Shown here: positions 23,236-31,358 of the stretch, one piece after another
Position numbering within the stretch: position 1 is the stretch's first letter
How the letters are laid out: each line of letters begins with the position of its first letter
NCBI RefSeq assembly: GCF_018130785.1
Contig: NZ_JAFCJT010000014.1
Coordinates: 111,504 to 175,503, forward strand
From: Bradyrhizobium liaoningense
GTDB taxonomy: Bacteria > Pseudomonadota > Alphaproteobacteria > Rhizobiales > Xanthobacteraceae
DNA length: 64,000 bases
Reading direction: 5' to 3'
Notes under the pieces: generated by a model
Seen by the model: the letters and a program-made list of their open reading frames with translations, nothing else
What the model was told of the DNA's origin: nothing
Database searches by the model: none
Program-made: the position numbers and the translations under genes

Positions 23236-24891
23236 ATGACAACAATCGAGAGCGCCGGCACAATATCGGGCGCCGGCGGGGGGCTTCTTGATCGCGAGCG
23301 GACCATCGCGACCGCCGGCTTCAATCGCTGGCTGGTGCCGCCGGCTGCGCTGTGCATCCATCTCTGCATCGGCATGGCCTATGGCTTCTCGGTGTTCTGG
23401 CTGCCGCTGTCGCGCGCGATCGGAGTGACCGCGCCGAAGGCATGCGCAGACATGTCGCTATTTCAGGAGCTGTTTACGACCAGCTGCGACTGGAAGGTCG
23501 CCAGCATGGGGTGGATGTACACGCTCTTCTTTGTGCTGCTCGGTATCGCCGCTGCGGTCTGGGGCGGCTGGCTGGAGCGGGTCGGCCCGCGCAAGGCTGG
23601 CTTCGTCTCGGCGCTCTGCTGGTGCGGCGGCCTCTTCCTCGGTGCGATCGGGGTCTACACCCATCAGCTCTGGCTGTTGTGGCTGGGTTCAGGCGTGATC
23701 GGCGGCATCGGTCTCGGCCTTGGCTATATTTCGCCGGTGTCGACGCTGGTGAAGTGGTTTCCGGACCGCCGCGGCATGGCGACCGGCATGGCCATCATGG
23801 GCTTCGGCGGCGGCGCCATGATCGGCGCGCCGCTGGCGAACCTCCTGATGAACTACTTCAAGACCCCGACCTCGGTCGGCGTCTGGGAGACCTTCGTCGC
23901 GATGGGCGTCATCTACTTCGTGTTCATGATGATCGGCGCGTTCCGCTATCGCTTGCCGCCGCCCGGCTGGCAGCCCGAGGGCTGGACCCCGCCGGTCAAG
24001 GCCAATGCGATGATCTCGAAGAACAACGTCCATCTCAACGACGCGCACAAGACGCCGCAGTTCTGGCTGATCTGGTGGGTGCTCTGCCTGAACGTGTCGG
24101 CGGGTATCGGTGTGATCGGCATGGCCTCGCCGATGCTCCAGGAGATTTTCGGCGGCAAGCTGATCGGCCTGCCTGACGTCGGCTTCAACGCGCTCGATGC
24201 CGGGCAGAAGGCGCAGATCGCCGCGATCGCCGCGGGCTTTGCCGGATTGCTGTCGCTGTTCAACATCGGCGGCCGCTTCTTCTGGGCATCGCTGTCGGAC
24301 AAGATCGGACGCAAGAACACGTACTACACGTTCTTCATCCTCGGCATCGTGCTCTACGCGCTGGCGCCGACCTTTGCGGCGATGGGCTCGAAGCTGCTGT
24401 TCGTGCTCGGCTTCGGCATCATCCTGTCGATGTATGGTGGCGGCTTCGCCACCGTGCCGGCCTATCTTGCCGACATGTTCGGAACGCAGTTCGTCGGCGC
24501 CATCCACGGCCGGCTGCTGACGGCGTGGTCGACGGCCGGCATCATCGGCCCGGTCGTGGTCAACTACATCCGCGAGTTCCAGCTCGCGGCCGGCGTTCCG
24601 CGTGACCAGCTCTACAACACGACGATGTATATCCTGTGCGCGATGCTGATCGCGGGCCTGATCTGCAACTACCTGGTCAAGCCGGTTGATGCGAAGTGGC
24701 ACATGAAGGAAGCCGACGTCGCCAAGTTGCAAGCGGCGAGCGCCAGCGCCGCTGCCGCGGGGCCGCACGGCTCCTACGGCATCGGATTTGGCGGGCTCGA
24801 TGCCAAGGCGGCGCTGTTCTGGGCCTTCGTCGGCGTTCCCCTGCTCTGGGGTGTCTGGAAGACGCTGGAGAGTGCGGTCAAGATCTTCTGA
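23236..24891 (+). CDS. Oxalate/formate antiporter, MFS OFA family
   Basis: 551 residues, longer than typical OxlT (about 420). Around twelve hydrophobic segments begin at LVPPAALCIHLCIGMAYGFSVFWLPL. GPRKAGF and the MFS loop IGGRFFWASLSDKIGRKNTYY are visible. Further marks are GLGYISPVSTLVKWFPDRRGMATGMAIMGFGGGAMIGAP and YGGGFATVPAYLADMFG. It exchanges oxalate and formate or related carboxylates across the inner membrane. ATG at 23236 has GGGGAGG six bases upstream, so the longer reading frame from 23131 is rejected. It precedes the formate dehydrogenase by about 530 bp on the same strand and plausibly feeds it. A terminator-like hairpin follows. Confidence 0.9.
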   Translation: MTTIESAGTISGAGGGLLDRERTIATAGFNRWLVPPAALCIHLCIGMAYGFSVFWLPLSRAIGVTAPKACADMSLFQELFTTSCDWKVASMGWMYTLFFVLLGIAAAVWGGWLERVGPRKAGFVSALCWCGGLFLGAIGVYTHQLWLLWLGSGVIGGIGLGLGYISPVSTLVKWFPDRRGMATGMAIMGFGGGAMIGAPLANLLMNYFKTPTSVGVWETFVAMGVIYFVFMMIGAFRYRLPPPGWQPEGWTPPVKANAMISKNNVHLNDAHKTPQFWLIWWVLCLNVSAGIGVIGMASPMLQEIFGGKLIGLPDVGFNALDAGQKAQIAAIAAGFAGLLSLFNIGGRFFWASLSDKIGRKNTYYTFFILGIVLYALAPTFAAMGSKLLFVLGFGIILSMYGGGFATVPAYLADMFGTQFVGAIHGRLLTAWSTAGIIGPVVVNYIREFQLAAGVPRDQLYNTTMYILCAMLIAGLICNYLVKPVDAKWHMKEADVAKLQAASASAAAAGPHGSYGIGFGGLDAKAALFWAFVGVPLLWGVWKTLESAVKIF

Positions 24892-24907
24892 TCGCCATCA
24901 AGACAGG

Positions 24908-24940
24908 GTCGCGGGATGCTCATCATCGGCATCCCGCGAC
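24908..24940 (+). terminator. Rho-independent terminator after the antiporter
   Basis: A perfect 12-bp stem (24908-24919 with 24929-24940) and a 9-nt loop, followed by GTTCGCCTTTTAG. The stem is strong and the T-tract modest. It lies 17 bp after the antiporter stop and separates it from the small exported gene. Confidence 0.75.
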
Positions 24941-24985
24941 GTTCGCCTTTTAGACATCATCAAGAATGGGACTTGGGGGATTTAA

Positions 24986-25267
24986 ATGTTTCGCACCCGA
25001 ATTTGCCTTGCGGCAGTGTTGCTCGTTGCCGGCCTTCATGCCGCGTCCGCGCAGACGGCGACGACTCCCGCCACCACCGCACCGGCCGCGACGACCGAAG
25101 CCAAGCCTGGCAAGATCAAGCTCACCATGCAGAAGCTGAAGGACATGAAGGCCAAGTGGGCGGCCAACAAGCCGAAGCTCAAGGCCTGCCGCGCCGACGT
25201 GAAGTCCAAGGGCCTCACTGGCGACGATCGCTGGTTCTACATCGAAGAGTGCATGAGCAAGACCTGA
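24986..25267 (+). CDS. Small exported PsiF-repeat-like protein
   Basis: 93 residues. A signal peptide (LAAVLLVAGLHAASA) precedes a Thr/Ala-rich linker (residues 23-42) and a Lys-rich helix. The C-terminal LKACRADVKSKGLTGDDRWF then EECMSKT resembles the PsiF repeat, a Cys-x(n)-Cys periplasmic helix pair known from phosphate-starvation proteins. Two Cys are in the expected places. Function is unknown. GGGGG lies about 8 bases before the ATG. It sits between two terminator-like hairpins, so it is probably a single-gene unit despite lying between the antiporter and the formate dehydrogenase. Confidence 0.6.
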   Translation: MFRTRICLAAVLLVAGLHAASAQTATTPATTAPAATTEAKPGKIKLTMQKLKDMKAKWAANKPKLKACRADVKSKGLTGDDRWFYIEECMSKT

Positions 25268-25294
25268 GGCCGGGTTCCAAGAGTAGTTCGAGGC

Positions 25295-25328
25295 AAGGGG
25301 CGTGGGGGTTGTTGGCCCCATGCCCCTT
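25295..25328 (+). terminator. Hairpin between the small exported gene and fdsB
   Basis: 13-nt arms (25295-25307 and 25316-25328, one G-T pair) around an 8-nt loop, 28 bp after the stop. No T-run follows. It is likely a terminator that insulates the formate dehydrogenase promoter. Confidence 0.5.
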
Positions 25329-25356
25329 AAATGCTTATCGGAATAGATGAATTCTC

Positions 25357-25375
25357 TTGGCATCTGGTATGCCAA
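25357..25375 (+). promoter_or_regulatory. Perfect dyad / sigma-54-like site upstream of formate dehydrogenase
   Basis: TTGGCATCTGGTATGCCAA is a perfect 7-bp inverted repeat with a 5-nt spacer. It also places GG (25359-25360) and GC (25371-25372) exactly 10 bp apart, as sigma-54 RNA polymerase requires. It lies 46 bp before the fdsB start. It may be a promoter, an operator, or both. Confidence 0.5.
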
Positions 25376-25421
25376 CAGCTAGACTTGGACATGTTCTAAA
25401 GAAGGTTTACGAGACTCATCG

Positions 25422-27125
25422 ATGAGCCATGACGTGCACGAGGTCCGCTCGTTCGAACATCCGGGCGAGGGACGCAAGCGAGCCAAGGCCACCCCCAAGG
25501 GGCGGCAGGTCGATCCTACCGCCGCGCATGAGATCGAGCAGTTGCTCGGCGACAAGCCGCGGCGGCGCGATCTGCTGATCGAATATCTGCACCTGATCCA
25601 GGACAAATATCACCAGATCTCGGCCGCGCATCTCGCGGCGCTTGCCGACGAGATGAAGCTCGCCTTCGCCGAGGTGTTCGAGACCGCGACCTTCTACGCG
25701 CATTTCGACGTGGTGAAGGAAGGCGAGCCCGATATCGCGCCGCTGACGATCCGCGTCTGCGATTCACTGACCTGCGCGATGCTCGGCGGCGAGAAGCTGC
25801 TCGAGGATCTACAGAGCACATCGGGTCCCGGCATCCGAGTCGTCCGCGCGCCCTGCGTCGGCCGCTGCGATACCGCGCCGGCGGCTGAGGTCGGTCACAA
25901 CTTCGTCGATCACGCGACCGTGGCCAATGTGATGGCGGCCGCGAAGGCCGGTGATTCTCACGCGCATCTGCCGAAATATATCGACTACGATTCGTACGTG
26001 GCTGGCGGCGGCTACAAGCTGCTCAATCGCGTGCGCTCGGCTGAGTTGCCGAAGGATGATCTGCTGAAGGCGCTCGACGACGCCTCGCTGCGCGGTCTCG
26101 GCGGCGCCGGCTTCCCGACGGGGCGCAAATGGCGCGCGGTGCTGGGCGAGCCCGGTCCGCGGCTGATGGCGATCAACGGCGACGAGGGCGAGCCCGGCAC
26201 ATTCAAGGACCGCGTCTATCTCGAAAGCGATCCGCACCGCTTCATCGAAGGCATGCTGATCGGCGCGCATGTGGTGCAGGCCTCCGACGTCTACATCTAT
26301 CTGCGTGACGAATATCCGGCCTCGCGCGAGATCCTGGAACGCGAGATCGCAAAGCTCCCGCCAGGCGGTCCGACGCTGCACATGCGCCGCGGCGCCGGCG
26401 CCTATATCTGCGGTGAGGAATCCTCGCTGCTCGAAAGCATCGAGGGCAAGCGCGGCCTGCCTCGGCACAAGCCGCCTTATCCGTTCCAGGTCGGCCTGTT
26501 CGGCCTGCCGACGCTGATCAACAACATCGAGACGCTGTGGTGGGTGCGCGACATCGTCGAGAAGGGCGCCGACTGGTGGAAGGGCAATGGCCGCCATGAG
26601 CGTCACGGCCTGCGCAGCTTCTCGGTTTCGGGCCGCGTCAAGAATCCCGGCATGAAGCTGGCACCCGCCGGCATCACCGTGCGCGAATTGATTGACGAAT
26701 ATTGCGGCGGCATGGCCGACGGCCATCAGTTCTACGCCTACCTGCCGGGCGGCGCGTCGGGCGGCATCCTGCCGGCGTCGATGGACGACATCCCGCTCGA
26801 TTTCGGCACGCTGGAGAAATACGGCTGCTTCATCGGCTCGGCCGCGATCGTGATCCTGTCGCAAAAGGACAGTGTGCGCGCGGCCGCGTTGAACCTGATG
26901 AAATTCTTCGAGGACGAGAGCTGCGGCCAGTGCACGCCGTGCCGTGTCGGAACCCAGAAGGCGGCGCTGCTGATGCAGAAGCCGGTCTGGAACCGTGCCT
27001 TGCTGGAAGAATTGAGCCAGGCGATGCGGGATGCCTCGATCTGCGGGCTCGGACAGGCGGCATCGAATCCGTTGTCAACCGTGATCAAATATTTCCCTGA
27101 CGAGTTCAAGGAAGCGGCCGAATGA
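25422..27125 (+). CDS. fdsB: NAD-dependent formate dehydrogenase beta subunit, FdsG-FdsB (NuoE-NuoF) fusion
   Basis: 567 residues. Residues about 30-165 are a thioredoxin-like [2Fe-2S] NuoE/FdsG domain with Cys in RVCDSLTCAM and APCVGRCDTAPA. From about 190 it is a NuoF/FdsB domain: FMN/NADH site LRGLGGAGFPTGRKW, NGDEGEPGTFKDR, RRGAGAYICGEESSLLESIEG, and the [4Fe-4S] ligands ESCGQCTPCRVGT near 505-517. It passes electrons from the alpha subunit to NAD+. The fused layout resembles the tungsten FDH1 beta subunit of Methylobacterium (about 570 residues) more than the separate FdsG and FdsB of Cupriavidus. The stop overlaps the alpha start (ATGA). A dyad site lies upstream. Confidence 0.94.
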   Translation: MSHDVHEVRSFEHPGEGRKRAKATPKGRQVDPTAAHEIEQLLGDKPRRRDLLIEYLHLIQDKYHQISAAHLAALADEMKLAFAEVFETATFYAHFDVVKEGEPDIAPLTIRVCDSLTCAMLGGEKLLEDLQSTSGPGIRVVRAPCVGRCDTAPAAEVGHNFVDHATVANVMAAAKAGDSHAHLPKYIDYDSYVAGGGYKLLNRVRSAELPKDDLLKALDDASLRGLGGAGFPTGRKWRAVLGEPGPRLMAINGDEGEPGTFKDRVYLESDPHRFIEGMLIGAHVVQASDVYIYLRDEYPASREILEREIAKLPPGGPTLHMRRGAGAYICGEESSLLESIEGKRGLPRHKPPYPFQVGLFGLPTLINNIETLWWVRDIVEKGADWWKGNGRHERHGLRSFSVSGRVKNPGMKLAPAGITVRELIDEYCGGMADGHQFYAYLPGGASGGILPASMDDIPLDFGTLEKYGCFIGSAAIVILSQKDSVRAAALNLMKFFEDESCGQCTPCRVGTQKAALLMQKPVWNRALLEELSQAMRDASICGLGQAASNPLSTVIKYFPDEFKEAAE

Positions 27126-29890
27126 CCAAAATTACGTTCGAGCTCGACGGCAAGCAGGTCGAAGCCAAGCCCGGCGAGACGATCTGGCAAGTCGCAAAAC
27201 GCCAGGGCCGCGAGATTCCGCATCTGTGCTATTCGCCGGCGCCCGACTACCGCCCCGACGGCAATTGTCGCGCCTGCATGGTCGAGATCGAGGGCGAGCG
27301 CGTCCTGGCTGCGTCCTGCAAGCGCACGCCGTCGGTCGGGATGAAGGTGAAGACCGAGAGCGCGCGTGCCGTCTCCGCGCAGAAGATGGTGATGGAGCTC
27401 CTCGTCGCCGACCAGCCGGCGCGCGAGACCTCGCACGATCCGGATTCGAAGTTCTGGCACTGGGCCGAGACCACAGGCGTCACCGAAAGCCGCTTCCCCG
27501 CCGCCGAGCGCTGGGCGACCGACGCCAGCCATCCGGCGATGCGCGTCAATCTCGATGCCTGCATCCAGTGCGGTCTGTGCGTGCGTGCCTGCCGCGAGGT
27601 CCAGGTCAACGACGTCATCGGCATGGCTTATCGCAGCCATGGCTCGAAGATCGTCTTCGACTTCGACGATCCCATGGGCGAGTCCACCTGCGTCGCCTGC
27701 GGCGAGTGCGTGCAGGCCTGTCCGACCGGCGCGCTGATGCCGGCCGTCATGCTCGACGAGAAGCAGACCCGTGTCACCTATGCCGACAAGAAGGTGGATT
27801 CGCTCTGCCCGTTCTGCGGTGTCGGCTGCCAGGTGACCTACGAGGTCAAGGACGAGAAGGTGATCTATGCCGAAGGCCGTGACGGCCCGGCCAATCACAA
27901 TCGTCTCTGCGTCAAGGGCCGCTTCGGCTTTGACTACATCCACCATCCGCATCGTCTGACCAAGCCGCTGGTGCGGCTGCCGAATGCGAAGAAGGATTCC
28001 AACGACCAGGTCGACCCGGCCAATCCCTTCACGCATTTCCGCGAAGCGAGCTGGGAAGAAGCGCTCGACATCGCGGCCAAGGGTCTCGTCAAGATCCGCG
28101 ACGAGAAGGGCGTGAAAGCGCTGGCCGGCTTTGGCTCGGCCAAGGGCTCGAACGAAGAGGCCTATCTATTCCAGAAGCTGGTGCGCACCGGTTTCGGCTC
28201 CAACAATGTCGACCACTGCACGCGGCTGTGCCACGCCTCGTCGGTGGCGGCGCTGTTCGAAGGCCTGAGCTCGGGCGCGGTGTCGGCGCCGTTCTCGGCT
28301 GCGATGGATGCCGAAGTCATCATCGTGATCGGCGCCAATCCGACCGTAAACCATCCGGTCGCCGCGACCTTCATCAAGAACGCGGTCAAGCAGAATGGCG
28401 CCAAGCTGTTCGTGATGGATCCGCGCCGGCAGTCGCTGTCGCGCCACGCGACCAAGCATCTGCAATTCAAGCCGGGCTCCGACGTCGCCATGCTGAACGC
28501 GATGATCAACACGATCATCACCGAAGGCTTGACCGACGACCAGTATATCGCCGGCTACACCGAAGGGTTCGAGGACCTCAAGGAGAAGATCAAGGAGTTC
28601 ACGCCTGAGAAGATGGAGCCGATCTGCGGCATCCCGGCGCAAACCCTGCGCGAGGTTGCCCGGACATATGCGCGGGCGAAATCGTCGATCATCTTCTGGG
28701 GCATGGGCATCAGCCAGCACGTCCACGGCACCGACAATGCGCGCTGCCTGATCGCGCTCGCGCTGATCACCGGCCAGGTCGGCCGTCCCGGCACGGGCCT
28801 GCATCCGCTGCGCGGCCAGAACAACGTGCAGGGCGCCTCCGACGCCGGCCTGATCCCGATGTTCCTGCCGGATTATCAGCCGGTCAGCCGCGACGATCTG
28901 CGCGGCAATTTCGAGAAATTGTGGCAGCAGGATCTCGATCCCGTCCGCGGCTTGACCGTGGTCGAGATCATGAACGCGATCCATGCCGGCGAGATCACGG
29001 GCATGTATATCGAGGGCGAGAATCCCGCGATGTCCGATCCCGATCTCCAGCATGCGCGCCAGGCGCTGGCCATGCTCGATCATCTCGTCGTGCAGGACCT
29101 CTTCGTCACCGAGACCGCGTTCCACGCCGACGTCATCCTGCCGGCCTCGGCCTTTGCGGAAAAGGACGGCTCCTTCACCAACACCGATCGCCGCGTGCAG
29201 CTTGCGCGCCAGGTGATCAAGCCGCCGGGCGATGCGCGGCAGGACCTCTGGATCATCCAGGAGATCGGCAAGCGCATGGGCCTGCCCTGGAATTATTCCG
29301 GGCCCGGCGACGTCTACACCGAGATGGCGGAGTTGATGCCCTCGCTCAAGAACATCAGCTGGGAGCGGCTGGTGCGCGAAGGTGCCGTGACCTATCCGGC
29401 CGACGATCCGAACAAACCCGGCAACGAGATCATCTTCACCACGGGCTTCCCGACTGCGAGCGGCCGGGGCAAGATCGTGCCGGCGAAGGTCATCCCGCCG
29501 GACGAGTTGCCTGATGCCGAGTATCCGATGGTGCTGTCGACCGGCCGTGTGTTGGAGCACTGGCACACCGGCTCGATGACGCGCCGTGCCCAGGTGCTCG
29601 ACCAGATCGAGCCGGAGGCGGTCGCGTTCATGTCGCCGAAGGACATGCGCAAGAAGAAGCTCGCGCCCGGCGATTTCATCCGGCTGGAGACCCGCCGCGG
29701 TGCGGTCGAGGTCAAGGTCCGCTCCGATCGCGACGTGCCGGAGAACATGGTCTTCATGCCGTTCTGCTACGCGGAAGCGGCGGCGAACCTGTTGACCAAC
29801 CCGGCGCTCGATCCCTTCGGCAAGATCCCGGAGTTCAAGTTCTGCGCGGCCAGGGCCGAGCGCGCCGAGATGCGGGACGCGGCGGAGTAG
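27122..29890 (+). CDS. fdsA: NAD-dependent formate dehydrogenase alpha subunit (Mo/W-bis-MGD)
   Basis: 922 residues. In order: plant-type [2Fe-2S] domain (CYSPAPDYRPDGNCRACMVE); NuoG-like His-Cys cluster region (DSKFWHWAE); two [4Fe-4S] ferredoxin motifs (CIQCGLCVRACREVQ and CVACGECVQACPTGAL); molybdo-domain [4Fe-4S] (CPFCGVGCQVTYEV, then CVKGRFG); and the active-site segment DHCTRLCHASS. By alignment with E. coli FdhF, Cys370 takes the selenocysteine position that ligates Mo or W, and His371 follows. It oxidises formate to CO2 in the cytoplasm. It overlaps fdsB by 4 bases. No fdsC or fdsD gene follows; FdhD is encoded 7 kb away. Whether W or Mo is used cannot be read from the sequence. Confidence 0.95.
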   Translation: MTKITFELDGKQVEAKPGETIWQVAKRQGREIPHLCYSPAPDYRPDGNCRACMVEIEGERVLAASCKRTPSVGMKVKTESARAVSAQKMVMELLVADQPARETSHDPDSKFWHWAETTGVTESRFPAAERWATDASHPAMRVNLDACIQCGLCVRACREVQVNDVIGMAYRSHGSKIVFDFDDPMGESTCVACGECVQACPTGALMPAVMLDEKQTRVTYADKKVDSLCPFCGVGCQVTYEVKDEKVIYAEGRDGPANHNRLCVKGRFGFDYIHHPHRLTKPLVRLPNAKKDSNDQVDPANPFTHFREASWEEALDIAAKGLVKIRDEKGVKALAGFGSAKGSNEEAYLFQKLVRTGFGSNNVDHCTRLCHASSVAALFEGLSSGAVSAPFSAAMDAEVIIVIGANPTVNHPVAATFIKNAVKQNGAKLFVMDPRRQSLSRHATKHLQFKPGSDVAMLNAMINTIITEGLTDDQYIAGYTEGFEDLKEKIKEFTPEKMEPICGIPAQTLREVARTYARAKSSIIFWGMGISQHVHGTDNARCLIALALITGQVGRPGTGLHPLRGQNNVQGASDAGLIPMFLPDYQPVSRDDLRGNFEKLWQQDLDPVRGLTVVEIMNAIHAGEITGMYIEGENPAMSDPDLQHARQALAMLDHLVVQDLFVTETAFHADVILPASAFAEKDGSFTNTDRRVQLARQVIKPPGDARQDLWIIQEIGKRMGLPWNYSGPGDVYTEMAELMPSLKNISWERLVREGAVTYPADDPNKPGNEIIFTTGFPTASGRGKIVPAKVIPPDELPDAEYPMVLSTGRVLEHWHTGSMTRRAQVLDQIEPEAVAFMSPKDMRKKKLAPGDFIRLETRRGAVEVKVRSDRDVPENMVFMPFCYAEAAANLLTNPALDPFGKIPEFKFCAARAERAEMRDAAE

Positions 29891-29933
29891 GACTCCGCCG
29901 GGGTTGGGTGGCACGGCGCCGCCAACCCACCGC

Positions 29934-29961
29934 TGTCGTCCCCGCGTTCGCGGGGACGACA
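29934..29961. repeat. Short perfect palindrome after fdsA
   Basis: 13-bp arms (29934-29946, 29949-29961) around TT: TGTCGTCCCCGCG and its complement. It lies 44 bp after the fdsA stop. This is another dispersed GC-rich palindrome and could serve as the operon's transcript end. Confidence 0.7.
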
Positions 29962-30035
29962 CCGAGGGTGTGGCGGGCACATGGCCTCTCTCGTCGTCGC
30001 TTCGCTCCTCGCAACGACGGTGGTAGACATGACCC

Positions 30036-30509
30036 ATGTCCAAAGCCACCCCTGCCACGCGCGCGCTTGCAGCTGCCGGCGTTGCCTTCACCGTTCACAC
30101 CTACGACTATGATCCCGACGCCGAGAGCATCGGGCTTCAGGCGGCTGCCGCCCTCGGTGAAGATCCGGCGCGCGTGTTGAAGACGCTGATGGCGCTGGTC
30201 GACGGCAAGCCGGTCTGCGTCATCGTGCCGTCCGACCAGGAAGTCTCGATGAAGAAGCTCGCCGCAGCCGTAAGCGGGAAGTCGGCGCAGATGATGAAGC
30301 CGCCTGAGGCCGAACGCGTCACCGGCTATAAGGTCGGCGGCATCAGCCCGTTCGGACAGCGGAAACCGGTACGCACCGTGATCGAGCAGAGCGCGCTCGC
30401 GCATGACCATGTCTACGTCAATGGCGGCCAGCGCGGATTACAGGTGCGGCTCAGCCCACGCGATGTGCGGGACGTGTTGAAGGCGATTGCCGCAGAATTG
30501 GTCGCATGA
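30036..30509 (+). CDS. ybaK: Cys-tRNA(Pro)/Cys-tRNA(Cys) deacylase, YbaK/EbsC family
   Basis: 157 residues, the usual length. It hydrolyses misacylated Cys-tRNA(Pro) in the cytoplasm. Family marks: ATRALAAAGVAFTVHTYDYD, RVLKTLMALVDGK, VCVIVPSDQEVSMKKLAAAVSGK (with the conserved Lys used in catalysis), and VGGISPFGQRKPVRTVIE. It follows the formate dehydrogenase by about 145 bp, beyond a palindrome, and is probably a separate unit. It is convergent with the GntR gene. Confidence 0.93.
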   Translation: MSKATPATRALAAAGVAFTVHTYDYDPDAESIGLQAAAALGEDPARVLKTLMALVDGKPVCVIVPSDQEVSMKKLAAAVSGKSAQMMKPPEAERVTGYKVGGISPFGQRKPVRTVIEQSALAHDHVYVNGGQRGLQVRLSPRDVRDVLKAIAAELVA

Positions 30510-30525
30510 GCGGCGCGCTGAAGAG

Positions 30526-31209
30526 CTACTGCTTCTGCAACAGCTTGAGCCGGCAGCGCAGTGCCTCACGGATGTGCGCCCTCGCAAGCTGCTCCGATTT
30601 GTCGCCGTCGCGCGCGGCGATCGCCTCGATGAGGGCCTGATGCTCGCCGTGGCTGGTCGAGGGACGCCCTGTCACCGTGAAGGTGGTCGGACCCAGCAGC
30701 GCGATCCAGTCCTGCAATTCGCGCGAGGCGTTGTCGAGATAGCGGTTGCGCGCGGCGCGGCAGATGGCTTCGTGGAAGGCGCGGTTGAGCCGCGCCATCT
30801 CTCCAGCGTCCGACGCGGACGCCTCGACAAAGGCCTGCTCGATATCTCTGAGTGCGTCGACCTCGGGCGCCGAAGCGTGCTCGGCGGCCAGGCGCGCTGC
30901 GGCGCCTTCCATGATCTCGCGCATGGCGTAGAGCTCGAGCACCTCGGAAATGTCGAGGTCGCGCACGATCATCCCGCGGCCGCCGGCGGGCTCGACGAAG
31001 CCGCGGGCCGCGAGCCGGCCAAGCGCCTCACGGACCGGCGTGCGGCTGACCTTCAGCCGCTGCGCGACTTCTTCCTCGCGCAGCCGGTCGCCGGCGCGGT
31101 AACTGCCGGCCTGAAGCGCCTCGCACAGCGAGCGGAACACGGCTTCGCCCAGCGCCACGCCGCCGCCGCGCGCGATCGATCCGCCTGTCTTTGCCGGGCG
31201 CTTGGCCAT
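30526..31209 (-). CDS. GntR-family regulator, FCD domain
   Basis: 227 residues. The N-terminal winged helix at residues 20-85 includes GDRLREEEVAQRLKVSRTPVREALGRLAARGFVE. The C-terminal FCD ligand domain has YAMREIMEGAAARLAAEHA, LNRAFHEAICRAARNRYL, and EHQALIEAIAARDGDKSEQLARAHI. The conserved His/Asp residues for a metal and carboxylate ligand are present. It is divergent from tcuAB across a region with TTTGTATACAAA, a typical GntR/FCD operator, so it most likely represses tcuAB. Known Salmonella tcu control uses a LysR protein (TcuR), so this is a different regulator type. The inducer is presumably tricarballylate or a related acid. Confidence 0.9.
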   Translation of the reverse strand: MAKRPAKTGGSIARGGGVALGEAVFRSLCEALQAGSYRAGDRLREEEVAQRLKVSRTPVREALGRLAARGFVEPAGGRGMIVRDLDISEVLELYAMREIMEGAAARLAAEHASAPEVDALRDIEQAFVEASASDAGEMARLNRAFHEAICRAARNRYLDNASRELQDWIALLGPTTFTVTGRPSTSHGEHQALIEAIAARDGDKSEQLARAHIREALRCRLKLLQKQ

Positions 31210-31267
31210 GTTCCCTCAGACGCATCCTGCCCATGCAGAGATGCTGCTTGCACCGCTGATGTATATC

Positions 31268-31279
31268 TTTGTATACAAA
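31268..31279. promoter_or_regulatory. Putative GntR operator
   Basis: TTTGTATACAAA, a perfect 12-bp palindrome in the gap between the divergent GntR gene and tcuA (59 bp from the former, 79 bp from the latter). The TTGTATACAA core is common in FCD-type GntR operators. Confidence 0.6.
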
Positions 31280-31358
31280 AGTACGCAATGGTTCCCTGGG
31301 TTGATCGGGACCATCGGCGGGCAGAAGGTCTCTAACTTCGTCGCATCGGGCAGACGGC

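Noticed and set aside
28166..30091. 641-residue minus-strand frame opposite fdsA
   Set aside because: Mirror image of strong fdsA coding; no family motif.
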